A stretch of DNA of 6,765 nucleotides from Spirochaetae bacterium HGW-Spirochaetae-7 (GTDB taxonomy: Bacteria > Spirochaetota > Spirochaetia > Treponematales > UBA12059): contig PGXR01000157.1 of assembly GCA_002839245.1 (NCBI GenBank), positions 1 to 6,765 on the forward strand, written 5' to 3'. The notes below the pieces were generated by a model. The model was not told the origin of the DNA. It worked only from the letters and a program-made list of their open reading frames with translations, and searched no databases. Positions within the stretch are counted from its first letter, which is position 1. Each line of letters opens with the position of its first letter. Both the position numbers and the translations under genes were made by a program. Shown one piece after another: positions 1-6,287 of this stretch.

Positions 1-18
1 AACCGCCATGCCGAAGAG

Positions 19-24
19 TATACT
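19..24 (+). promoter_or_regulatory. Candidate -10 box for the small membrane-protein gene
   Basis: The hexamer TATACT matches the sigma-70 -10 consensus at five of six positions. Transcription would begin near 31, giving a leader of about 35 bases before the ATG at 66. The matching -35 element would fall at or beyond the left edge of the window, so the promoter cannot be judged fully. The same GTATACT heptamer, also preceded by GCCGAAG, occurs just upstream of the PrsW gene. Confidence 0.35.
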
Positions 25-50
25 ACGGAACCATATTGCCAGATACTGAA

Positions 51-56
51 AAGGAG
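51..56 (+). promoter_or_regulatory. Shine-Dalgarno site fixing the start at 66
   Basis: AAGGAG lies nine bases before the ATG at 66, which is in frame with the membrane protein. An upstream in-frame TTG at 36 has no such site and would add a polar decapeptide ahead of the hydrophobic N-terminus, so 66 is the better start. A second ATG at 61 is out of frame, only four bases from the site, and opens an eight-codon reading frame ending at 87. Confidence 0.75.
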
Positions 57-65
57 TCGAATGCC

Positions 66-347
66 ATGGACACCAAGAACGGTTTGATCAATTTTTCCCT
101 GTTCGTTTTCGTATTCATTTTCGCCTTTGTCTTCTCGATCGACGCCCTGGCTTCTCCCAATACTTTCTATGGCGTCCTCGCCCTGGTTGGATTCCTCGTC
201 TCCCTTGGCGCGTCGCTGTTCAACGGCATTCTGTCCAGGCGCGACGGGGAAGCCCTCGCCCTGTGGTATTTCGTCTACGCGGTCATCGTCGGCATCATCA
301 CCGTATGGTACCTGACCCGCTGCGGCACCGCATTCGGCTGGTGGTAG
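66..347 (+). CDS. Small three-helix membrane protein, unknown function
   Basis: This 93-residue protein is not one I recognise. Three hydrophobic segments can be seen, at about residues 8-28 (rich in Phe and Val), 34-55 and 66-84. They are joined by a short loop containing DALASPN and by a charged loop, SRRDGEA, near residues 57-63. The C-terminus is short, with a single Cys and a Trp-Trp end. The first segment could be read as a signal peptide, because ALAS resembles a cleavage site, but two more hydrophobic stretches follow, so an integral inner-membrane protein is more likely. The start is set by a well-placed AAGGAG. The gene converges on transketolase, from which a hairpin-rich gap of 75 bases separates it, so the two are probably not functionally linked. 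Confidence is good that it is a real gene; its function is unknown. Confidence 0.7.
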   Translation: MDTKNGLINFSLFVFVFIFAFVFSIDALASPNTFYGVLALVGFLVSLGASLFNGILSRRDGEALALWYFVYAVIVGIITVWYLTRCGTAFGWW

Positions 348-357
348 GCAAGGCTCC

Positions 358-413
358 GACAGTACCCGTCGGGACGCGGACCCGGTAACGCCGGATCCGC
401 CTGACGGGCTGTC
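358..413. terminator. Nested hairpin between convergent genes, probable two-way terminator
   Basis: An outer stem pairs GACAG plus CCCGTC (358-362 and 365-370, with a two-base TA bulge) with GACGGGCTGTC (403-413). Inside it, GCGGACCCGG (376-385) pairs with CCGGATCCGC (391-400) with one A-C mismatch and the loop TAACG. Only a short T run (420-422) follows on the plus strand and none follows on the minus strand, so this is not a textbook intrinsic terminator. Its position, filling the gap between two convergent stop codons, makes termination for both genes the best reading. A role in mRNA 3'-end stability is the alternative. Confidence 0.5.
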
Positions 414-422
414 GTCGGCTTT

Positions 423-2384
423 CTATCGCTCGATTGCCAGCGCGGCCAGGGCTTCGGCTGTCAAGCCAAGGTGCTCGGCGACCTTTGCGCCCGGCCCCGA
501 TTCTCCGAAGCGTTCTATCCCCAGGAATCCGTCTACTATCCTGTCCCAGCCCATGGACCGGCCCGCTTCGCAGGCCAGGATCTTCGCCTCGGGCGGCACC
601 AGCGTGTCCCGGAGAGCGTCCGGCTGAGAGATGAATGTCTCGAGTGACGATACCGAGACCACGCGAACGCTCTTGCCGGGGATGATGTCGGCGGCCTTCA
701 TTGCCAGTTCCACTTCGCTGCCGGTAGCAAGTATGACGACATCCGGTTCTCCCGCTGTATTCCTTGCGACGTAAGCGCCGACTCGATATGTTTCGCGCCA
801 GTCGGGGTCGGCCTTGGCCAGCACCGGCAGGTTCTGCCTCGAAAGCGCGATGACTGTGGGGCCGTCTGTCCGCGCCATCGCCCAGGCCCAGGCTTCGTTG
901 GTCTCCTCTGCGTCGGCCGGGCGGAGCACGAGGACGTTGGGTATTGCCCGCAGCGATGCCAGCTGTTCGACGGGCTGGTGGGTCGGGCCATCCTCGCCGA
1001 CGAAGACGGAATCGTGGGTGAGCACGTAGACGACAGGCAGCTTCATCAGCGCCGCCAGGCGCAGGGACGGGCGCAGGTAATCGGCGAAGACGAGGAATGT
1101 AGCGCAGAATGGCCTGAAGCCTCCGTGGACGGCAAGTCCGTTTGAAATTGCGGCCATGGCGTGCTCGCGGACGCCGTAATGCAGCATCCTGCCTTTTTGC
1201 TCCGCCCTGGAGTAGGCGGGGCCGGGGATGGAAGTCATGTTCGGGCTGGTCAGGTCGGCCGAACCGCCTACGAGTCCGGGCCAGGAAGCAAAGACCGCTC
1301 CCAGCGCGGCCCCCGAGGCGTTCCTTGTCGCCATAGACTGGCCGGTGGCGTAGGCTGGCCAGTCCGCCGGGGCCGCGGCCTTTCCGGCCAGCATGGCGTC
1401 GAGCTCGGCGGCCAGCGAAGGCTCTTCCCTGCGCCATGCATCGTACCCGGCCTGCCATGCGGAACGGACGGCGGCCAGCTCGCGCGCGCGGGAGGCGAAG
1501 AACGCCGTGGCCTCGGGAGACACCCAGAAGGCGGCATCGGCGGGCACGCCCATCGCCGCCCTGGCGCGCGCTATCTCGTCGGCGCCAAGCGGTGCGCCGT
1601 GCACCTTGTGCGAACCCTGCATCGTCGGCGCGCCTTTGCCTATGATGCTTTTGAGGACGATGAGGCTCGGCTTGCCCGATTCTGCCTTGGCTGCCGCGAC
1701 CATGCGCCTGACGCCGGCGACATCGTACATGTCGCCATTCTGGACATGCCAGCCATAGGCCGCGAACCGAGCTCCGACGTCTTCGCTGAACGACAGAGAC
1801 GTTCCGCCGTCTATGGTGATGGAATTGTCGTCGTAGAACACGACGAGCTTGCCCAGTCCCAGGTGCCCGGCGAGCGACGCGGCTTCGGCCGAGACGCCCT
1901 CCTGCATGCAGCCGTCGCCGGCAAGTACCCAGGTGTAATGGTCGACGATGGTCCGCCCGGCGGTGTTGAAGCGCGCGGCGAGCATGGACTCGGCCACTGC
2001 CATGCCGACCGCGTTGGCAAGGCCCTGGCCAAGCGGCCCGGTCGTCGTCTCCACTCCCGGGGCGACGCCGTACTCGGGGTGCCCCGCGCACTTCGACCCG
2101 AGTTGCCTGAAGGAGCGGATATCGTCGAGCGAGACGCCGTAGCCCGACAGGTGGAGCATCGAGTACAGCAGCATCGATCCGTGCCCCGCGGACAGCACGA
2201 AGCGGTCCCTGTCGAGCCAGCCGGGGGCTGCGGGGTCGTGCCTCATGAACTCCCCGTAGAGGAGTGCCCCGAGTTCGGCGCAGCCGAGGGGCAGGCCGGG
2301 GTGCCCCGAGTTGGCCTTCTGGATGGCGTCCATCGACAGGCAGCGTATCGACTTGGCGGTTTCTTCTATCGAGCGTATATCCAT
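423..2384 (-). CDS. tkt: Transketolase
   Basis: Transketolase is a cytoplasmic, thiamine-diphosphate and Mg-dependent enzyme that moves two-carbon ketol units between sugar phosphates in the non-oxidative pentose phosphate pathway. The 653 residues match the usual bacterial length. The N-terminal TPP-binding domain spans about residues 3-335, the pyrimidine-binding domain 350-522 and the C-terminal domain 540-645. Visible active-site motifs are SGHPG with His28, SAGHG with His68, the TPP motif GDG at 156-158 ending at Asn187, SHKVHGAPLG with His262, GVREHAM with catalytic Glu407, and GEDGPTHQPVE with His469. Arg354, Ser375 and Arg516 lie where the phosphate-binding residues are expected. The ATG start has an AAGGAGA six bases upstream (plus-strand 2391-2397). 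A paralogue elsewhere cannot be excluded, so I give no tktA or tktB suffix. The gene is monocistronic here, with a divergent neighbour upstream and a convergent one downstream. All key residues are intact. Confidence 0.97.
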   Translation of the reverse strand: MDIRSIEETAKSIRCLSMDAIQKANSGHPGLPLGCAELGALLYGEFMRHDPAAPGWLDRDRFVLSAGHGSMLLYSMLHLSGYGVSLDDIRSFRQLGSKCAGHPEYGVAPGVETTTGPLGQGLANAVGMAVAESMLAARFNTAGRTIVDHYTWVLAGDGCMQEGVSAEAASLAGHLGLGKLVVFYDDNSITIDGGTSLSFSEDVGARFAAYGWHVQNGDMYDVAGVRRMVAAAKAESGKPSLIVLKSIIGKGAPTMQGSHKVHGAPLGADEIARARAAMGVPADAAFWVSPEATAFFASRARELAAVRSAWQAGYDAWRREEPSLAAELDAMLAGKAAAPADWPAYATGQSMATRNASGAALGAVFASWPGLVGGSADLTSPNMTSIPGPAYSRAEQKGRMLHYGVREHAMAAISNGLAVHGGFRPFCATFLVFADYLRPSLRLAALMKLPVVYVLTHDSVFVGEDGPTHQPVEQLASLRAIPNVLVLRPADAEETNEAWAWAMARTDGPTVIALSRQNLPVLAKADPDWRETYRVGAYVARNTAGEPDVVILATGSEVELAMKAADIIPGKSVRVVSVSSLETFISQPDALRDTLVPPEAKILACEAGRSMGWDRIVDGFLGIERFGESGPGAKVAEHLGLTAEALAALAIER

Positions 2385-2413
2385 GTGCGGTCTCCTTGAA
2401 TTCGAGTTGAGCT

Positions 2414-2442
2414 AGATTACTACGGCGTATCCATCGGGGCAA
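2414..2442 (-). promoter_or_regulatory. Candidate promoter of transketolase
   Basis: Read on the minus strand, TTGCCC (plus 2437-2442) is followed after 17 bases by TAATCT (plus 2414-2419). These match the -35 and -10 consensus at four and three of six positions. Transcription would start near 2407, leaving a leader of about 22 bases that holds the AAGGAGA site. Position and spacing are good but the -10 match is weak, so this is only a plausible assignment. Confidence 0.35.
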
Positions 2443-2517
2443 CCCGCAGAACCCCCTCATGCTTGACCGACCCCCGCATGCGTGGCCGGACCCATCGCCG
2501 AGCCTTGCCGAAGGCGG

Positions 2518-2523
2518 TATACT
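2518..2523 (+). promoter_or_regulatory. Candidate -10 box of the PrsW gene, possible leaderless start
   Basis: TATACT (five of six consensus positions) ends six bases before the ATG at 2530. A start site at the usual distance would therefore fall on or next to the A of the ATG. No Shine-Dalgarno is placed usefully: the only purine-rich stretch, GAAGG at 2510-2514, is 15 bases away. The hexamer at the expected -35 position (2495-2500, TCGCCG) is a poor match, which keeps confidence modest. Confidence 0.35.
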
Positions 2524-2529
2524 GGATTC

Positions 2530-3228
2530 ATGCTCGCTGTCGCCATTCTGGTCGGGGGTGCCGCGCTTCCCGCCATCGTCATCATAATACTCTTCTACCG
2601 CGCCGACAGCGCCAGGCCCGAGCCGGTCGGGCTGATCGGGCGCAGCATAATCTACGGGTTCCTGGCCACGATCCCGGCCATCGGGCTGGAATTGGTCGTC
2701 GACCAGCCGGCCGCCTGGTTGCCGGGCGTTGCGGGGATAGCCTGGACGGCCTTCGTCACCGCCGCGCTTGTAGAGGAAGGCGTCAAGTATTTCTTCCTGC
2801 GGCGCTACCTGATCCGGAACCCGGCCTTCAACGAGGTGATGGACGGAATTGTCTATGCGGTCTGCGTCAGCCTCGGCTTTGCCTTCGCTGAAAACCTGCT
2901 GTACGGGCTGGACGGCGGGTGGACCCTGGTCCTCAGGGCTTTCACCGCCGTGCCAATGCACGCGGCCGCGACCGGCGTCATGGGATTCTGGCTGGGCATA
3001 TCCAAGCGCGAGAGCGATCCGTCTGCAGCCGCCGCCGCGAGACGGAAAGGATTGCTGTCTGCCATCCTCATCCACGGCTGCTACGATTTTTTCCTGTTCA
3101 CCGGCACGGTGCTCGCAGCCGGAGCGCTTGTCACGCTGCTCGTATCCAGCCGCCACCTCAGGCGCCTGGTCAGGCGCGCCAAGGAAATCGATGACGCTGA
3201 CGAGGAGAAATCCAGAAGCTTGACATAA
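2530..3228 (+). CDS. PrsW-family intramembrane metalloprotease
   Basis: This is a polytopic membrane protein of 232 residues with about seven hydrophobic segments (roughly 3-23, 37-57, 67-90, 105-125, 133-155, 175-192, 193-207) and a charged cytoplasmic-looking tail rich in Arg, Lys, Asp and Glu. The conserved PrsW/CPBP-superfamily motifs appear in order: VEEGVK with Glu82-Glu83, the FAFAEN stretch with Glu121-Asn122, His144 in VPMHAAATG, and HGCYD with His182 and Asp186. These are the presumed metal-binding and catalytic residues. In Bacillus subtilis, PrsW makes the first cut in the anti-sigma factor RsiW; the substrate here is unknown because no sigma/anti-sigma genes are adjacent. I chose the ATG at 2530 because it begins at the first membrane helix. 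The in-frame GTG at 2482 would add 16 residues (three consecutive Arg among them) and has no ribosome site. PrsB-like or plain CPBP proteases are related alternatives, but motif order favours PrsW. Confidence 0.88.
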   Translation: MLAVAILVGGAALPAIVIIILFYRADSARPEPVGLIGRSIIYGFLATIPAIGLELVVDQPAAWLPGVAGIAWTAFVTAALVEEGVKYFFLRRYLIRNPAFNEVMDGIVYAVCVSLGFAFAENLLYGLDGGWTLVLRAFTAVPMHAAATGVMGFWLGISKRESDPSAAAAARRKGLLSAILIHGCYDFFLFTGTVLAAGALVTLLVSSRHLRRLVRRAKEIDDADEEKSRSLT

Positions 3229-3247
3229 AGACTAAATACGTCATAAT
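3220..3247 (+). promoter_or_regulatory. Promoter of the PEBP-family gene
   Basis: A perfect -35 hexamer, TTGACA (3220-3225), is followed after 16 bases by CATAAT (3242-3247), a five-of-six -10 match. The -35 box is formed by the last two sense codons of the PrsW gene, whose TAA stop follows directly. A start near 3254 would leave a leader of about 20 bases containing the GGAGG site. This is the best sigma-70 promoter in the window and suggests the PEBP gene is transcribed independently of prsW, though read-through is possible. Confidence 0.65.
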
Positions 3248-3273
3248 GTAACTTCCAGTACCGGAGGTGCTCT

Positions 3274-3792
3274 ATGGTGTTGACAAGTCCTGATTTCGCC
3301 GACGGAACTTTGTTGCCGTTCGAGTGCGCATACGACTCGGAGAACCGTTCCCCGGCCCTTTCTTGGGTGGACGCGCCGTACGGCGTAAAGTCGTTCGCCG
3401 TACTGTGCCAGGACCCCGAGGGTCCCGCCGGGCGTCCTTGGACGCATTGGCTCGCGTGGAACATCCCAGGCGCTGAGACCCGGTTCGCCGCCGGCCTGCC
3501 TCAATACCCCAGGCTTGAAGGCGGGATAGAGCAGGGGCTCAACGACTATCTGGAATTCGGATGGGGCGGACCGTGCCCGCCCGTCGGCGTCCATACGTAT
3601 TCGATAATGCTGTTCGCCCTCGACGCATTCCCCGCCCCGGTTGCCCCGACGGCATCCGCCCTGCTGGCCGCCATCGCGGACCATACGCTCGGCTCGGCCA
3701 GGCTCGAGGCGTCGTACGGCGAGGGGCACGTGTTCTCGTCGCTTGTCGCCATAGGCAAGGACGCGCGGGCAGCCTACTCGAGGTCGGCGTAA
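3274..3792 (+). CDS. YbhB/YbcL-family phosphatidylethanolamine-binding protein
   Basis: This 172-residue protein belongs to the PEBP (Raf kinase inhibitor-like) superfamily, whose bacterial members are small soluble proteins with a conserved anion-binding pocket; the bacterial role is poorly defined. The family signatures are clear: SPALSW at 26-31, DPEGPAG at 47-53, WTHWLAWNIP at 56-65 with His58, GWGGPCPP at 96-103, and the following HTYSIMLFALD with His107. No signal peptide is seen, so it is probably cytoplasmic. GGAGG at 3263-3267 lies six bases before the ATG. After the usual family end (ARLEASYG) there is an extra tail of about 22 residues. The last part of this tail is encoded in the stretch that overlaps the 3' end of the convergent ABC-F gene by 19 bases. 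The protein may bind phospholipid head groups or small phosphate ligands, but nothing here shows the ligand. Confidence 0.92.
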   Translation: MVLTSPDFADGTLLPFECAYDSENRSPALSWVDAPYGVKSFAVLCQDPEGPAGRPWTHWLAWNIPGAETRFAAGLPQYPRLEGGIEQGLNDYLEFGWGGPCPPVGVHTYSIMLFALDAFPAPVAPTASALLAAIADHTLGSARLEASYGEGHVFSSLVAIGKDARAAYSRSA

Positions 3793-5762
3793 CCCTCGAG
3801 TTCCAGGGCCACGGCTTCCCATTCAGCCGAGAGCGTGACGGCTTCCGCCTCCAGCGCATCGGCGGTCGCTTGCAACGCCTTCATGCTAGCGCCGTCCGAA
3901 TAGTTTTCCGGCTCGGCCATACTGGCGTTCAGCGTCGTTTTCTCGACGTCTATCGACTCCAGCCGGGCGAGCAGCTCCTCCTCGCGCTTTCGTAGCCGGT
4001 TCCTCTCGACCTTGCGCCGCTTGTCCTGCTCGCGCGACGCCTTAGCGTCGACTGGTTTATCTCCCGCCGGAGAGGACTGATGCGACGCTGCGGCTGACGA
4101 GGAGGCGGACCCGCCGTCCTGTCCGGATCCGTCTGCCATCGCGGCGGCATCCGCGGCTTTCTTCGACAGGTAGTACGCGTAATCGCCGTAATACAGCCTA
4201 GGAGACTTGCCGCACGACAACTCCAGTACCCGGTCAGCCAAGCCCTCGATGAAGAACCTGTCGTGGGACACGAAGAGTACCGTTCCGTCGAATCGCTTGA
4301 GCGCGTCGAGCAGCACGTCCTTCGAGTCGAGGTCCAGGTGGTTCGTCGGCTCGTCGAGCACGAGGAGGTTGGCAGGATGCAGGAGCATCTTGAGGAGGGC
4401 GAGCCTGGAACGCTCGCCGCCGGACAGCACCCGTACCGGCTTCTCCACATCGTCGCCGCGGAACAGGAAGGCGCCGAGGAGGCTGCGGACGCCCGGCAGG
4501 AGGTTGGTAGGGCAAGCCGCGGCCGCTTCCTCTTCCACCGTCCTCGATTCGTCGAGCGAGTCGGCAACGTCCTGGGAAAAGTAGCCGACCGTGATTCCCG
4601 TACCGGGCTTGATCGAGCCGTCATAGTCGCCGTCGACTCCTGCCACGAGTCGCATCAGCGTCGACTTGCCCGCGCCGTTGCGCCCGACGAAGGCTATCTT
4701 CGAGCCGGCGTCGATGGTCATGGACAGCTCGTCCACCACCCGCTGCTGCCCGTATGCCTTCCGTACGCCATCGAGCGTCAACGCAATCCTTCCCGAATGC
4801 GGCGCCGGCGGGAAGTTGAAATGCACGCGTTTCATGCCCTCGGGCACGACGATTCGAACGATCTTGTCGAGAAGCTTGATGCGCGATTGCACCTGGGCGG
4901 CCTTGGAAGCCTGGTAGCGGAAGCGCCGAATGAAGTCCTCGAGCCTGGCGATTTCCTCGTTCTGGGCTTCCCATGCCTTGAACAGCGACTCCAGCTCCTG
5001 TGCGCGGCGGCCCTCGTAGGCGGTATAGGATCCCGGGTAGCGCGCGAGGCGGCCGTTCCACAGCTCGTAGACTTCCCTGACCGTGGAATCGAGGAAGGAG
5101 CGGTCGTGCGATACGACTATGAAGCCGCCGGCGAACGTGACGAGGTACTGCTCCAGCCAGTCGCGGGCCTCGATATCCAGATAATTCGTCGGCTCGTCCA
5201 GGAGCATGATGTCGGGGTTCTCGAGTATGACCTTGGCGAGCGCTACGCGCATCTGCCAGCCGCCGGACAGCTCGTCGACCTGCCTGTCGGAGTCCTCCGG
5301 CTTGAAGCCCAGACCTTCGAGCACTTCCCGTATGCGGTCGGACCGGCGCCAGTAGCCCGAGCCGGCTATCGACTCGTCCAGGTGATGATACGCCTCGATG
5401 AGCGCCTCGAGGTCGACGTCCCCTTCCTTTGACGACTCGAGCTGGGTGCCTATCCCGTCCCGTTCGGCGACCAGCGCCTCGACTGCGCCATAGGCCTTCT
5501 CGGCTTCGTCGTAGACGGTGCAGCCCGCGTACGATGCGCCTGATTGGGCCAGGTACGAGATGCGGGTACCCTTCTGGACGGCCCGCTCGCCGGAATCGGG
5601 CGCGAGCTGGCCGGCGACTATCCTCAACAGAGTCGTCTTGCCCGCGCCGTTCGGGCCGGCGAGCGCCGCCTTGGTGCCGCCAGCCATGTATAGCGCGGCG
5701 TCGGAGAGTATGTCCCGCGCGCCGAATGCGAGCGAGACGCCGGTGAATTGCACGAACGCCAC
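3774..5762 (-). CDS. ABC-F family ATPase (translation-factor type)
   Basis: This 662-residue soluble protein has two ATP-binding cassettes and no membrane segments, which defines the ABC-F family of ribosome-associated ATPases. Cassette 1 has Walker A GPNGAGKT (36-43), Q-loop Gln73, signature LSGGW (165-169), Walker B ending at Glu190 and H-loop His219. Cassette 2 has GRNGAGKS (360-367), LSGGE (446-450), Walker B ending at Glu471 and His500. The linker at about 245-320 is short and contains RRFRYQASKA, typical of housekeeping YheS/YdiF/Uup-like members rather than long-linker antibiotic-resistance proteins. A Ser/Ala/Gly-rich spacer (541-568) leads to a charged helical tail (575-655), probably the coiled coil seen in Uup. 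The start is GTG, three bases after the upstream stop and without a good Shine-Dalgarno; a second GTG three codons on is possible. The exact subfamily is uncertain, so no symbol is given. Confidence 0.93.
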   Translation of the reverse strand: MAFVQFTGVSLAFGARDILSDAALYMAGGTKAALAGPNGAGKTTLLRIVAGQLAPDSGERAVQKGTRISYLAQSGASYAGCTVYDEAEKAYGAVEALVAERDGIGTQLESSKEGDVDLEALIEAYHHLDESIAGSGYWRRSDRIREVLEGLGFKPEDSDRQVDELSGGWQMRVALAKVILENPDIMLLDEPTNYLDIEARDWLEQYLVTFAGGFIVVSHDRSFLDSTVREVYELWNGRLARYPGSYTAYEGRRAQELESLFKAWEAQNEEIARLEDFIRRFRYQASKAAQVQSRIKLLDKIVRIVVPEGMKRVHFNFPPAPHSGRIALTLDGVRKAYGQQRVVDELSMTIDAGSKIAFVGRNGAGKSTLMRLVAGVDGDYDGSIKPGTGITVGYFSQDVADSLDESRTVEEEAAAACPTNLLPGVRSLLGAFLFRGDDVEKPVRVLSGGERSRLALLKMLLHPANLLVLDEPTNHLDLDSKDVLLDALKRFDGTVLFVSHDRFFIEGLADRVLELSCGKSPRLYYGDYAYYLSKKAADAAAMADGSGQDGGSASSSAAASHQSSPAGDKPVDAKASREQDKRRKVERNRLRKREEELLARLESIDVEKTTLNASMAEPENYSDGASMKALQATADALEAEAVTLSAEWEAVALELEGYADLE
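3776..3801. terminator. Hairpin inside overlapping convergent gene ends
   Basis: ACTCGAGG (3776-3783) and CCTCGAGT (3794-3801) form a perfect eight-base-pair stem with a ten-base loop. The loop contains the TAA of the PEBP gene, and the stem begins at the last base of the ABC-F stop complement. The arms also code for the repeated Leu-Glu pairs at the ABC-F C-terminus. No T run follows on either strand. It could slow or end transcription in both directions, since no other terminator is visible between these genes, but coding repetition alone could explain it. Confidence 0.3.
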
Positions 5763-5765
5763 GGT

Positions 5766-6287
5766 CTACCGGTACCTGGTCATCGTGATCGCCGCGGTCA
5801 GGCCGTCCGGGGCCGATACTATCGCATTGCTCGTCGTTCCGGGCGGCAACCAGGCGAGCGAGAGTTGGTCGCCATCGAGGCGGTAGGCGAATCTGACTGC
5901 CGGCCTCGTGCCCCCGTCGAAACGCAGGGTGAAGGCGCCGTGCCAAGAGGCCGCGAGGTCGGGAGAAAGATACAGGTCCATGGAAATCGAGCCAGTCTCA
6001 CCGGCTCCTTCGGGAATTATGGCCGGCGTCAGCGCGCCGTACGCCACCCAGGTGAAACGGGTCGACTTCGTCACGATAAGGACACCATTGCCCTCGCTCT
6101 CGAAGCGCTCGCCCCCGGCCGTGAATTCGGCAAGCTTCGAGAGCCGCTTGCGCTCTTCCGCCGCGACGACAGCCTGGACATCCTTGTCGTGCTTTATGAA
6201 CAGGTACGACACGAAGGCGTCCTCGCCACCTTCTTCCCGCGCCTTGACGAGGGCGGCCGGCGATACGTCGGCTTCTGCCGGCTTCGG
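5766..6287 (-). pseudogene. C-terminal part of the SH3-domain protein, in a shifted frame
   Basis: This frame opens after a TGA at 6288-6290 and has no credible start: the first GTG (6210-6212) has no ribosome site and falls inside what reads as continuous protein. The product looks like a secreted or surface beta-rich domain, with alternating aromatic and hydrophobic stretches such as TRFTWVAYGALTP and SMDLYLSPDLAASW, and ends in TMTRYR. The residues just before it (ADVSPAALVKAREE) continue naturally from RIYMTEA of the upstream frame, so I read it as the same gene broken by a net +1 shift. The other frame across this stretch is Arg-rich and low in acidic and aromatic residues, as expected of a shadow. 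If the break is a sequencing error, this is simply the second half of one intact gene. It ends three bases before the ABC-F start. Confidence 0.7.

Noticed and set aside
1161..2399. 412-codon open frame on the plus strand, antisense to transketolase
   Set aside because: Composition is dominated by Gly, Arg, Val and Ala, there are no recognisable motifs, and transketolase on the other strand is unmistakable.
2475..2482. Palindrome CGCATGCG as an operator between transketolase and PrsW
   Set aside because: Only eight bases, no second copy nearby, and such palindromes are frequent by chance in GC-rich sequence.
2502..2515. Small hairpin GCCTT-GCCG-AAGGC upstream of the PrsW gene
   Set aside because: The stem is five base pairs and lies upstream of the proposed transcript start, so it would not be in the mRNA. 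It is too short to support a riboswitch or attenuator.
298..3156. Very long open frame (952 codons) on the minus strand
   Set aside because: It overlaps transketolase in another frame and runs antisense through most of the PrsW gene. Its product is rich in Arg, Gly, Pro and His with no domains, which is typical of a shadow frame in GC-rich DNA.
4263..5432. 389-codon open frame on the plus strand, antisense to the ABC-F gene
   Set aside because: It mirrors the ABC-F codons and has no motif or ribosome site of its own.
3774..5762. ABC-F gene as an antibiotic-resistance (ribosome protection) determinant
   Set aside because: The linker between the cassettes is short and of the housekeeping YheS/YdiF/Uup type. 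No mobile-element context or upstream attenuator leader is seen.
4621..5946. 441-codon open frame on the minus strand in another frame
   Set aside because: It is Arg-rich shadow sequence overlapping the ABC-F gene and the end of the SH3 gene, both of which have clear family motifs.
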